From a candidate division BRC1 bacterium HGW-BRC1-1 (GTDB lineage Bacteria; Sumerlaeota; Sumerlaeia; Sumerlaeales; Sumerlaeaceae), in the NCBI GenBank assembly GCA_002842095.1, contig PHCB01000008.1:124001-188000 (forward strand): 64,000 nt of DNA. The letters are read 5' to 3'. This document shows, piece after piece, positions 17,639 to 26,174 of this stretch; within the stretch, counting starts at the first letter, position 1; each line of letters begins with the position of its first letter. A program made the position numbers and the translations under genes. The notes under the pieces are model-generated. The model was not told the origin of the DNA. It ran no database searches and saw only the letters and a list, made by a program, of their open reading frames with translations.

Positions 17639-17759
17639 AGCGTTCGGGGTCTTAGAAGCGGGGGGGCAGTCGGATAAATCAACCCCAATTTAACAGCGTG
17701 GGGAATTGACCCTTTTTCGCGGAAAATAAGTGTTCTCATTGGTGCTTTAGGGCTGGGAA

Positions 17760-19100
17760 TCAAGGCTGTTGTAGCAACACAAAGGGATAGTTCTTCCGAA
17801 GGAAAAAACTTTCGATCACGTCGTCCAGCCGCGTTTGTTTGGCGAGCAGGGGATAGAACTTTGAGTGACACCCGTAGTTCTGTTCAATCCACCGGACGGC
17901 CTCGGAGTAATCCTCGGAAGACGGTTGCCTGCTGCCCCGCGCTGCAGCACACGAAATGGCAACCCACGGGATGAGGGCCACATTCAGTATCAGAAAACTA
18001 AAGCTTTTCCAAACGGGGAAGCGATCCACCAGATCCTTTCGGAAGATACAATGGCGCACATAGCGCGTAACCAGTTCGTCCGCGGGGGACCCCGGATCGG
18101 GGAGGGGCGTACCGGCAAGATCGTTGTGGCTGACCGGCGCTTTCATGGGCTGCAAGCGAACTTTCCCCAGCTTCAAGGCGTGCCTCGCATACTGAAACAT
18201 AACGCCCCCCGCCAGGGAAGCCCGCCCCGAGCCCTGCCAAAGGGTATTGCCCAGGGCGGAAATCAGGCCGAGGAACATGCGCTTTACCAGAGGCGACGCT
18301 GCCCGGCGTGTAGCAACCCGGCGAGCGTCTCTCCATTGGGAATCGCGTGAGGCCGCAATGAAATCCAGCAGTTCGGGGTCGGCAAAAAGGTTTGCAACGG
18401 CCGCCGGAGGGAAAGGGCCGTGGATGGTCTGCCAGTAAAGGTCGATCATGTTCAGCCAAACGTGAGCGGTTATGAGTTTATCCGCCAGATGGGCAGGGTC
18501 GGGGAGGGCGAGGATTTCGAGAAGGGCTTCCTCCACCGCGAGATACTGTTCCCAAGTCAACCTGATGCGACGGCTCAGTTGCACCTCGGTTGGAACTGTT
18601 GCTCGATTGAACGCCTGCGTGTGGTTCTCTTCCAGTTCCGCCCGCTGCTGCTCAACCGATGTGCCCAGATTACCACGCACCGCGGGACACACAAATGAAA
18701 GACCCACATAGCTGCCCGAGGGAGTGTCGCGCCAACGATAGGGGAAGTCATGGCAGACCTGGGGTTTCACTCCCGGCCCTTCCAGTTTGTGGATTTCGCA
18801 CAGATGATCTTCCCCGAAAAACAGGCAATGGTTATCTGCCCCAAGTTTCAGGTGGCACAAAGGAGAGGTTGAATCAGGAGGGGTGAGCGCATCCTCCGGC
18901 GTTTTGGCGATTTTCGCCGCGCGGGGATAATCCGCGATGTCGAGCTGGAGAAGTCGCTGTACGCTGGCTTTATCCACGGGTATGCTTTCAAAGGTGCCGC
19001 AGCATGTGCCCGAGTTCTGGCAGGTCCAGTTCTGGTCTGCAGGAAGGTGAAGCTTCGGCAGCGGGGGTGGCGCAGATGAACCGCCTTCGTCAGGCTGCAT
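17760..19100 (-). CDS. YkgJ/UPF0153-type cysteine-cluster protein, long form
   Basis: The product (446 aa) has the YkgJ family Cys cluster: Cys27, Cys33 and Cys34 (CQNSGTCC), then NHCLFFGEDHLCEIH and VKPQVCHDFPYRW. This family is predicted to bind Zn2+ or an Fe-S cluster; no activity is established. Most family members are 100-250 aa, so the ~280-residue C-terminal part, largely helical and unrecognised, is unusual. The start at 19100 shares one base with the stop of the zinc-ribbon gene (TGATG), arguing for coupling. Members sometimes lie beside respiratory genes; here it precedes nuoJ by 121 bp, so a maturation or assembly role is possible but unproven. Confidence 0.8.
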   Translation of the reverse strand: MQPDEGGSSAPPPLPKLHLPADQNWTCQNSGTCCGTFESIPVDKASVQRLLQLDIADYPRAAKIAKTPEDALTPPDSTSPLCHLKLGADNHCLFFGEDHLCEIHKLEGPGVKPQVCHDFPYRWRDTPSGSYVGLSFVCPAVRGNLGTSVEQQRAELEENHTQAFNRATVPTEVQLSRRIRLTWEQYLAVEEALLEILALPDPAHLADKLITAHVWLNMIDLYWQTIHGPFPPAAVANLFADPELLDFIAASRDSQWRDARRVATRRAASPLVKRMFLGLISALGNTLWQGSGRASLAGGVMFQYARHALKLGKVRLQPMKAPVSHNDLAGTPLPDPGSPADELVTRYVRHCIFRKDLVDRFPVWKSFSFLILNVALIPWVAISCAAARGSRQPSSEDYSEAVRWIEQNYGCHSKFYPLLAKQTRLDDVIESFFLRKNYPFVLLQQP

Positions 19101-19369
19101 CAAGGCGCTTTGTCCGGCAATGGCGGAGGAGGCTCCACCGCTGGTTCGGCACTCAATGCGTACGCTGCAGTGTGATAAATCTCCGTGTAGCCGCACAGGG
19201 CACAGGTAACCAATACATAGGGCTGGGAAGGCAGCCTGAGGAGGTCGCCGAGACTGCGCGAAAGTGAAACGGTTCGGGCTACGGCCGATTTTCCACGGCA
19301 TTTCGCACAGCAAAAGTTCGCCGTCAGCCGTTCTTCAATTCCCGTCACAATGATAGCCACCCTGAACAT
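19100..19369 (-). CDS. Small zinc-ribbon protein (COG3478-like)
   Basis: A protein of about 89 aa with two Cys-x2-Cys pairs, CAKC and CALC, separated by about 34 residues, ending in CGYTEIYHTAAYA. This matches predicted nucleic-acid-binding zinc-ribbon proteins of the COG3478 type (CxNCGYTEFY). A Pro-rich tail follows. The start is uncertain: ATG 19369 lacks a strong ribosome site, and GTG codons 9 and 24 nt downstream are possible. Its stop overlaps the YkgJ-type start by one base, so the two cysteine-rich proteins are probably made together. Confidence 0.68.
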   Translation of the reverse strand: MFRVAIIVTGIEERLTANFCCAKCRGKSAVARTVSLSRSLGDLLRLPSQPYVLVTCALCGYTEIYHTAAYALSAEPAVEPPPPLPDKAP

Positions 19370-19481
19370 TGATTCATATCTCTGAATGGTGCCCAAGAAA
19401 GCTGAAGGGCGCAAGAGAGAATTAGGAGAAAACGGGTGTTTTGTATTTGCACAGCAGCATCCTTTTGCCAGAGATAAATCC

Positions 19482-20030
19482 ATGAACAAGAAATTTGCCT
19501 CACTCTTTTTGCGCCTTGTTTGCGCTGCCATGATGCTGACGTTCCTCGCTGGTTGTGAGGAGGACGTGAACATGAATACCGACTTCTCGATTCATCTGGT
19601 TAACCCCGGCCCCGAGTGGCCCAAGAAACCAAAGAAGTTGGAGCCAACCCAGCAAGAGGTTCTCGCTAAGTACGGCAAACCCGACATGTTCCGCGTCTTT
19701 TATAACAAGACGGGTGCCATTCAAACGCGCGGGGAACTGGGCAAAGAGATGATGGACAAACAACCCAAGAAGCTTCCTCCCCAGAGCTGGATTTACACGC
19801 AGCGCGGCATTGAGGTCGTTTTTGAGGGCAATACCTATCGCGAACAGCCTTTGACTGACCAGGTCCGACTGATTATAAAATATGGCGATCCCGAAGAAGT
19901 GAAGGCCAGCGAGTACGGTGGTTCGCAGTGGATGTACTTCAGCGCGGGCAAACTGTATAAATTCTCGCCGGCAGGGCGCATCATTGAAGAAAAAACCTTC
20001 CCGGGTATGGGAAGTTACATCAAGGGCTGA
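19482..20030 (+). CDS. Predicted lipoprotein of unknown function
   Basis: The 182-aa product begins MNKKFASLFLRLVCAAMMLTFLAGC, a lipoprotein signal with lipobox LAGC, so it should be lipidated at Cys25 and anchored in a membrane facing the periplasm. The mature part has an EVLAKYGKPDMFRVFYNK segment and later KYGDPEEVKASEYGGSQWMYFSAGKLYKFSPAGRI. These are two GKP/GDP plus aromatic units that look like a repeated beta motif resembling SmpA/OmlA-type lipoproteins. I do not recognise the family with certainty. It is divergent from the zinc-ribbon gene and converges on the FAH-family gene with a 30-bp gap. Confidence 0.75.
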   Translation: MNKKFASLFLRLVCAAMMLTFLAGCEEDVNMNTDFSIHLVNPGPEWPKKPKKLEPTQQEVLAKYGKPDMFRVFYNKTGAIQTRGELGKEMMDKQPKKLPPQSWIYTQRGIEVVFEGNTYREQPLTDQVRLIIKYGDPEEVKASEYGGSQWMYFSAGKLYKFSPAGRIIEEKTFPGMGSYIKG

Positions 20031-20060
20031 TGCCGGAGCTTGTGGCTGTCCGGTGCTTGC

Positions 20061-20945
20061 CTATCCGATAAGTGTGCGCAGGGTGCCGAGCTTCTGGATT
20101 TCGATCTCCACCACGTCTCCCGGTTGAAGAAAAGCCGGGGGGGTACGGTGTGCCCCCACGCCGCTGGGTGTTCCCGTCGAGATGATGTCGCCGGGTTCGA
20201 GAGTGATTCCCGCCGAGATGAATTCTATCAGCATATCGATGGGGAAAATCATGTTGGAAGTGCTGTCGTTCTGCATGACTTCCTCATTTACCGAAGTGCG
20301 GATGGTGAGGGTCTGAGGATCGGGGATTTCATCTGCGGTTACGATGCCGGGTCCGGTCGGCGCAAAGCCATCCTGTCCCTTTGCACGAAGCCATTGCCCG
20401 TCGAGTTTCTGCAGTTCGCGTGCCGTGAGATCATTTAAAATAGTATAACCGAAAACGTGTTTAAGGGCGTCCTGACGTCGAATGCCTTTCCCGCCTAAGC
20501 CAATCACAACAGCAAGTTCGCCTTCAAAATCCATTTTCGATGTGGTGATAGGCCGCATCACCGTGTCGCCATGGGCGCAAATAGTGTTGGCGAACTTCGC
20601 AAAGATAACCGGCGTTTTGGGAATTTCGCGTTCCTGCTCGCGGCAGTGGTCCTTGTAGTTGAGACCGACGCAGATAATCTTTCCCGGATCGGGGATTGGT
20701 GGCAGGTGACGAACGTGCGATGGATCCAGACCCTGTCCGATTTCATTCTCACGAGCCAGTGCCGCCTCGATGGTTGAAGATATCATGGCTGGGGCCGCTG
20801 CGATGGACTTCAGATCTGCCCGTCGCACCACATCCGGCGCTTCATATCCCAACACAGCAAAAAGGTCCGTGACAGGCCAGAGTCGCTTGGCATGGCAAAC
20901 CGCCAGGCAGGGCTTTTCGTCCACTACGATTCGATGAAGTCTCAT
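20061..20945 (-). CDS. Fumarylacetoacetate hydrolase family protein
   Basis: The 294-aa product has the FAH C-terminal fold: IICVGLNYKDHCREQ, the metal-binding DFEGELAVVIG, GYTILNDLTARELQ, then GPGIVTADEIPDPQ and TLEPGDIISTGTPSGVG. Relatives are divalent-metal hydrolases, isomerases or decarboxylases (fumarylpyruvate hydrolase, HpcE-type, oxaloacetate decarboxylase); the substrate cannot be assigned. The N-terminal ~70 residues fit the small cap domain of YisK-like members. It follows trpB2 by 47 bp on the same strand, so the pair may be cotranscribed without an obvious pathway link. Confidence 0.9.
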   Translation of the reverse strand: MRLHRIVVDEKPCLAVCHAKRLWPVTDLFAVLGYEAPDVVRRADLKSIAAAPAMISSTIEAALARENEIGQGLDPSHVRHLPPIPDPGKIICVGLNYKDHCREQEREIPKTPVIFAKFANTICAHGDTVMRPITTSKMDFEGELAVVIGLGGKGIRRQDALKHVFGYTILNDLTARELQKLDGQWLRAKGQDGFAPTGPGIVTADEIPDPQTLTIRTSVNEEVMQNDSTSNMIFPIDMLIEFISAGITLEPGDIISTGTPSGVGAHRTPPAFLQPGDVVEIEIQKLGTLRTLIG

Positions 20946-20992
20946 GGTTTAGCCGCTGCCTTTCTTTGCTGTTTCGGTTAAGGGTTGCGCCG

Positions 20993-22327
20993 TTACTCGT
21001 CGCTCTTGGTTGCCATGGCGGGATCGATGTCTTCAAGCTTTCCCGCAAGGTAGGCGTCGTAAGATGCCAGATCAAGGAAGCCATGTCCGCTCAGGCAGAA
21101 GGCAATAACCTTTGGTTCGTTGTTCTCTTTTGCACGAAGAGCCTCATCGATTGCAGTGCGAATCGCGTGGGAGCTTTCGGGTGCGGGAATGATTCCCTCG
21201 CTGCGCGAGAACATCACCGCGGCCTCGAACACTGCGTTCTGTTGAACGGCGGTGGCCTCAATTACATTATCGTTATAAAGTGAGCTGACCAACTGGGACA
21301 TGCCATGATAACGAAGGCCTCCGGCGTGAATGCCGGGGGGCATGAAATCATGGCCGAGGGTGTGCATCTTCATGAGAGGCGTGCTGCCGGCCGTGTCGCC
21401 GAAGTCGTAACGATACTCGCCCTGAGTTAATGTGGGGCAGGCGGCTGGTTCCACCGCAATGATTCGGTAATCGGCCTCACCGGCGATTTTATCAGCGGCG
21501 AAGGGGAAAACGAAACCTGCGAAATTGCTGCCTCCACCCGCGCAACCGATGAGAATGTCAGGTTTGATTCCCGCACGCTTGAAGGCTTCTTTCGTTTCAA
21601 GACCAATCACGGTCTGGTGAAGAGCAACGTGGTTGAGCACACTCCCCAGTGCATATTTTGTGTCGGGATGCGTGAGGGCGTCTTCCACCGCTTCACTGAT
21701 GGCAATGCCCAGACTGCCGTTTGTGTCGGGATGCTCGGCTCTTATCTTGCGTCCGAACTCCGTAAGTTCGCTGGGGCTTGCATCCACTTTGGCATCCCAC
21801 AGCTGCATCATGCTGCGACGGTATGGCTTCTGGTTATAGCTGACCCGCACCATGTAGACTTGGCACTCCAGGCCGAAGGTCTGGCAAGCGAACGCAAGCG
21901 CGCAGCCCCACTGGCCCGCACCGGTTTCTGTGGCCAGACGCTTGATTCCGGCTTGTTTGTTAAACCAAGCCTGCGCCACACTGGTGTTGGTCTTATGGCT
22001 GCCGGCAGGGCTGACGCCCTCATATTTATACCAGATTTGTGCGGGCGTGCCGAGAACCTTTTCCAGACGCCGTGCGCGGATGAGTGGGGTCGGTCGCCAC
22101 AGAGAGAGAACATCCAAAACTTCTTCGGGAATATCAAACCACCGCTGCACGCTCATTTCCTGCTCAAGCAGGTTCGCGGGAAAAATTCGTTCCATATCCG
22201 CCATGGTGATTGGCTCCATGGTTCCCGGATGCAAAGGCGGGTCCAGAGGTGTTGGCAGGTCGGCCTGCACGTTGTACCATTTTTGGGGGATGTCGCGACG
22301 GTCGAGGGTAAGCAGGCTGTCTTGCAT
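20993..22327 (-). CDS. trpB: Tryptophan synthase beta chain, TrpB2 type
   Basis: This is the longer TrpB2 form (about 444 aa), a PLP enzyme that condenses indole with serine. The PLP lysine lies in [12 protein letters not shown], the phosphate cup is GCAGGGSNF, and N-terminal [31 protein letters not shown] is TrpB2-like. The start at 22327 has AAGGAAA seven bases upstream; an earlier in-frame ATG at 22537 would add 70 atypical residues. No trpA or other trp gene is adjacent. TrpB2 proteins often work without TrpA, as indole salvage enzymes or on related beta-replacement reactions. Confidence 0.93.
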   Translation of the reverse strand: MQDSLLTLDRRDIPQKWYNVQADLPTPLDPPLHPGTMEPITMADMERIFPANLLEQEMSVQRWFDIPEEVLDVLSLWRPTPLIRARRLEKVLGTPAQIWYKYEGVSPAGSHKTNTSVAQAWFNKQAGIKRLATETGAGQWGCALAFACQTFGLECQVYMVRVSYNQKPYRRSMMQLWDAKVDASPSELTEFGRKIRAEHPDTNGSLGIAISEAVEDALTHPDTKYALGSVLNHVALHQTVIGLETKEAFKRAGIKPDILIGCAGGGSNFAGFVFPFAADKIAGEADYRIIAVEPAACPTLTQGEYRYDFGDTAGSTPLMKMHTLGHDFMPPGIHAGGLRYHGMSQLVSSLYNDNVIEATAVQQNAVFEAAVMFSRSEGIIPAPESSHAIRTAIDEALRAKENNEPKVIAFCLSGHGFLDLASYDAYLAGKLEDIDPAMATKSDE

Positions 22328-22576
22328 GGATTTTTCCTTGTGGTTGAAAGCAGGGTAAAACGCCTGATAGCGGCGGATGCCATTAATACAGAAGGGTGAA
22401 GATTCGAGTCGTAAAGGAAAAATAATGCAGAATTGGCCATGTCCGTTGAGGCAATCAGCGGAGCGCGGCAAAGATCCTTTTCTGTGTTGCACGATAAGGT
22501 GGTATGTTGTTGTTTTGGTATCAGACCAACGCAGCAAATTGCGATGAAATCGGTTTGATGAACGAAGGAGATTCTC

Positions 22577-24097
22577 ATGAAATTCTCAAACACGCGGATT
22601 ATCCGCAGACTTGCTTTCCTGATAGCCCTTGTGGCTCCGACCCTGGTTTGCGCTCAGGTATTGCCTCTGTCCGCGAGACAGGCCGGTGCGCGGACGGGCT
22701 CTCAACTCCAAGCGGCCCTGGCTCCTCTGTCACGGGATGCTCGCGAGCAGGTGATCCTGCAGGAGATCGCCAGCGGTAATGTGCCGGATCATCTTCGACC
22801 GCTCAAATCCATTACGGCCACGCGCACCATTGCCTCGGTAAGCCACACGATCACATATTACGTCACGCCGGATTATCTCGCTTTAGGGTCGGCGTCAGAT
22901 TTTTTCCGCATGCCAATGACACCGATACTGGCTCAAACCGTTGCCGATATGACATCATGCTCGTTGCCCACCCGACGGATGGTCGATGCTATTTGGTCGG
23001 CGGCACCTTCGAAAATGAATCCCCAACCCATCCCGCCATCCGCCGAAATGGTCACCATTCCGGTCTTCTGGACTCATCACCAGATGGTGGAGTCGTCGCG
23101 TACCCAGCTTGGCCTGCCACTGGGGCCATTGATTGCCGGTATCAAGAAAGATGTGATCATCTCGCCGACGGTGCGGACTCGGCCGGCTCCCGATCGGGTG
23201 GCGATTTATGGGTGGCACTACACCACGGGTTCTCCGATTCAGCCCTTGTATACCGGGCATGAGAGCACCTACGCGGACTATAGCCATGGCATCAGGCTGG
23301 TGAGCAACGACGTGATTTTGGATGGCGTGCCTTCCACATTGAAGACGGTCCTTGAGCACCCAACCCTCAATGAGCTGCTCAGCGACGAAGGGGTCTTTGT
23401 AAATCCCCGCTACGACATTCCCGCCCCACCTGCCGGGATGCCCCACGTAGATTCTTTTCCCTCTGCCGGGCGCCAGTTGGCCGGGCAATGGATTGACAGA
23501 TTCACCACGCCGCAAATCGTGGCGTTCTCTCCAACATCTCCCGGCGGTGACGGCTACGTTTTGCGGGTCAGAGATACTTCCGGCGGCATCGACACGACAC
23601 GGATTGGCAGCGTAACCAGCGCTGACTATTATGTAGAGGCTCACCTTTATTGCGACATGCGAACAATCGTGGGCGAGAACGGCTTTGAGCGGATTGGGAT
23701 TTTTGCCCGCGATAGTGGTACCGGAATGTTCGAGGGAATTTCCGGGGGTGGAATCCAGGGCAACAATTACTCGCTGACATGGGATTCCAACACAGGGCGC
23801 GTGCAATGCTTGCGCACGATTGGCGGAGTGCCGGTGGATTTGCTATCGGTGCCGGAGTACCGAACCGGAACCGGCTGGAGACTTTTCCGCCTGGAGACGG
23901 TGGGATCAACCATCAGCTTTAAGATGGACGGTCTGACTATCCTAAGTGTCGTGGACTCTGCTCATGTCAGCGGAAGCGGTGGTATTGGTTATCACGACTA
24001 CTTCGATAACAATGCCAACATCATCGGCACGCTCGCAGATAACTTTCGGATGGACGCTGTCACTTTATCGCGCGTTGAGGAATGGTCCCGGTTTTGA
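22577..24097 (+). CDS. Secreted protein with C-terminal LamG/DUF1080-like beta domain
   Basis: The 506-aa product has an N-terminal signal peptide ([16 protein letters not shown]) and a good ribosome site (GAAGGAGA). Residues ~90-270 form an unrecognised domain with [46 protein letters not shown] and [17 protein letters not shown]. The [11 protein letters not shown] pattern suggests a conserved active or binding site. Residues ~310-500 look like a concanavalin-A/LamG-like jelly roll ([54 protein letters not shown]), a fold common in glycan-binding or DUF1080 proteins. It may act on a polysaccharide outside the cell; this is inference. Confidence 0.75.
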   Translation: MKFSNTRIIRRLAFLIALVAPTLVCAQVLPLSARQAGARTGSQLQAALAPLSRDAREQVILQEIASGNVPDHLRPLKSITATRTIASVSHTITYYVTPDYLALGSASDFFRMPMTPILAQTVADMTSCSLPTRRMVDAIWSAAPSKMNPQPIPPSAEMVTIPVFWTHHQMVESSRTQLGLPLGPLIAGIKKDVIISPTVRTRPAPDRVAIYGWHYTTGSPIQPLYTGHESTYADYSHGIRLVSNDVILDGVPSTLKTVLEHPTLNELLSDEGVFVNPRYDIPAPPAGMPHVDSFPSAGRQLAGQWIDRFTTPQIVAFSPTSPGGDGYVLRVRDTSGGIDTTRIGSVTSADYYVEAHLYCDMRTIVGENGFERIGIFARDSGTGMFEGISGGGIQGNNYSLTWDSNTGRVQCLRTIGGVPVDLLSVPEYRTGTGWRLFRLETVGSTISFKMDGLTILSVVDSAHVSGSGGIGYHDYFDNNANIIGTLADNFRMDAVTLSRVEEWSRF

Positions 24098-24112
24098 TCT
24101 CAGCGAACGCTC

Positions 24113-25300
24113 TCATGTTAGTTTGATCGCAGAGGCCGACTGACGCGCAGCCGCATACACCGTTTCCAGGGCAACGCCGCTTTCTTCCGCCAGTCTGCGG
24201 CAATCGTCGAATTCGGGTGAAACCTTGATGACCTCGTCACCCCAGAGGCCCAGCTTCACGCGCACCTTTCCAAACGGGGTATCTACCATTTCTGATTTTC
24301 GCAATAATGCGTGGCGTTGGCAGGGGGTTGCTCTTACGCCGAAGGTGCTCGTTTCGCGTAAGAGCAGGGCGATAAGTCCGTTCGCTTTATCCGGAGAAGT
24401 CAGGACCTGAATGGCTGTGCCGGGACGATTCTTTTTCATTTGTACCGGGCGGAAATTCGCATCGAGGCATCCCATGGCGAAAAGCTTTTCCATCAGATAG
24501 CCGAAGGCTTCTCCGCTCATGTCATCAATTTCCGTTGCAAGCACAACCAGTTCGCGAGTTTCGACAGGCAGGGAGTCATCCAGCGGCGACTCGCCCAGCA
24601 GGATGCGCAGATAATTCGTGTGACCTTCAGTGACCCGGCTGCCCGCACCATAACCGACCCGGCCGGGCGCGAAATTGCGCAATGGACCAAATTTATCCGT
24701 CAATGTTGTGAGGATGGCGGCACCGGTCGGGGTGGTTGATTCTCCCGGCAGGGGACCGGTCTCGATGGGTTTACCCGCCAACAACAGCGCCGTGGCGGGG
24801 GCTGGCACGGGCATCATGCCATGTGCGCACTTGACGGTACCACTGCCCACAACCACCGGTGATGCCGATACGCTGGTGATTCCCAGCGCTTCCACGCCCC
24901 ACATAGATCCGACAATGTCCACGATAGCATCCACCGCTCCAACCTCATGAAAATGGACACGCTCCACCGTGATTTCGTGAACCTTCGCTTCGGCCACGGC
25001 TATGGCATGGAATGCCGCCACGGAGCGTTCTTTCACAGCGGGGGAAAGGTCGCTGGCTTCAATCATTTCGCGAATGTGAGAGAAGTGGCGGTGCTTCTGC
25101 TGCTCCTCGCAAGTCACCTTGGCCAGCGTGGCCCCGATGCCGCATCGCTTCACGCGTTCGACTTCGATGGAATAACCCGAGACAGGAAGTGAGGAAAGCG
25201 CCTGCCGAAGGTCTTCCACGGGAAGCCCGAGGTCGATGAGCGCACCAAGCGTCATATCGCCAGAAATGCCGTTGTAACAGTCGAAATAGGCTGAGGTCAT
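24113..25300 (-). CDS. larC: Nickel pincer cofactor biosynthesis protein LarC
   Basis: LarC inserts nickel into the pincer nucleotide used by lactate racemase and related enzymes, using CTP. The 395-aa product carries family landmarks: YFDCYNGISGDMTLGALIDLGLP at the N-terminus, VHFHEVGAVDAIVDIVGSMWGVEALG, and the C-terminal ATEIDDMSGEAFGYLMEKLFAMGCLDANFRPVQMKKNRPG. In some lactobacilli larC is split and read through a programmed frameshift; here it is one continuous frame. It follows larB by 13 bp. Confidence 0.95.
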   Translation of the reverse strand: MTSAYFDCYNGISGDMTLGALIDLGLPVEDLRQALSSLPVSGYSIEVERVKRCGIGATLAKVTCEEQQKHRHFSHIREMIEASDLSPAVKERSVAAFHAIAVAEAKVHEITVERVHFHEVGAVDAIVDIVGSMWGVEALGITSVSASPVVVGSGTVKCAHGMMPVPAPATALLLAGKPIETGPLPGESTTPTGAAILTTLTDKFGPLRNFAPGRVGYGAGSRVTEGHTNYLRILLGESPLDDSLPVETRELVVLATEIDDMSGEAFGYLMEKLFAMGCLDANFRPVQMKKNRPGTAIQVLTSPDKANGLIALLLRETSTFGVRATPCQRHALLRKSEMVDTPFGKVRVKLGLWGDEVIKVSPEFDDCRRLAEESGVALETVYAAARQSASAIKLT

Positions 25301-25313
25301 TGTGGAATGTCTT

Positions 25314-26105
25314 TCAGTTCTCGGGGGTGGCGGGAAGGCAGCCTGCCCTGTTGATGAGATGTGCCATGAGGCCGGCTCCGAAACCGTTGTCGATGTTCAC
25401 GACGGCAATGCCACCGCTGCATGAATTGAGCATGCCCAGCAACGCGGCAACGCCACCAAAGCTGGCGCCATAGCCCACACTGGTCGGGACTGCAATTACG
25501 GGAGCCGAGGTCAGACCGGCCACCACACTGGGCAGGGCGCCTTCCATGCCGGCGGCGACAATCACAACGCGGGCGGTCTGCATTTTATTTGCGGCCGCAC
25601 CGAACAGGCGGTGGATTCCGGCGACGCCCACGTCATAAACCCGGTCAACCTCGCTGCCCATCATCTCGGCGCTGAGGGCGGCTTCTTCCGCCACGGGAAT
25701 ATCGCTGGTGCCTGCACACATCACGAGGATCACGCCGCCCCCCGCAACCGGTCGCGGCTCGTTAACTTTAGTGAGCATTCGTGCGGCGGGATGATGCCGG
25801 ATGTCGTTTCGCGCAGCCATGACAAACGCCGCCGTCTCCTCGGGCACCCGGGTGCAGACTACGTTTTGCCGGGCTGCATCGATGCGTTCGATGATTTCCA
25901 GAACCTGCTGCGAGGTTTTGTTGGCGGCGTACACAGCCTCCGCCACACCACGACGGCGTCGGCGGTCGGTGTCCACTTTAGTATGACCGAGGTCGGCATA
26001 CCCTTCCGTGGGGCGCAATGACTGCATGGCAACCATGGCGTCGGTGGGGGAGATCTCACCCCGTGCTACAGCTTCCAATAGATCAGTAATTTTCTGTTCA
26101 GACAT
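25314..26105 (-). CDS. larB: Nickel pincer cofactor biosynthesis protein LarB
   Basis: LarB carboxylates and hydrolyses nicotinic acid adenine dinucleotide, the first step of the nickel pincer cofactor. The 263-aa product ends in a PurE-like domain (VVIVAAGMEGALPSVVAGLTSAPVIAVPTSVGYGASFGG, NIDNGFGAGLMAHLINR) typical of LarB. It lies directly upstream of larC, forming a larB-larC pair. The sulfur-transfer enzyme LarE and an apo-enzyme of the LarA type are not in the window, so they must be elsewhere for the pathway to work. Confidence 0.95.
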   Translation of the reverse strand: MSEQKITDLLEAVARGEISPTDAMVAMQSLRPTEGYADLGHTKVDTDRRRRRGVAEAVYAANKTSQQVLEIIERIDAARQNVVCTRVPEETAAFVMAARNDIRHHPAARMLTKVNEPRPVAGGGVILVMCAGTSDIPVAEEAALSAEMMGSEVDRVYDVGVAGIHRLFGAAANKMQTARVVIVAAGMEGALPSVVAGLTSAPVIAVPTSVGYGASFGGVAALLGMLNSCSGGIAVVNIDNGFGAGLMAHLINRAGCLPATPEN

Positions 26106-26174
26106 GTTCTATGATCAACGGGTCGTGGCGAGGCATTGCAAGGCGAAGCGGCGCATCTCGTGAACTTCTTGTGC

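Noticed and set aside
17635..17871. A 78-codon reverse-strand frame overlapping nuoJ and the YkgJ-type gene
   Set aside because: It overlaps both neighbours, lacks a convincing ribosome site and has no domain; the longer genes are well supported.
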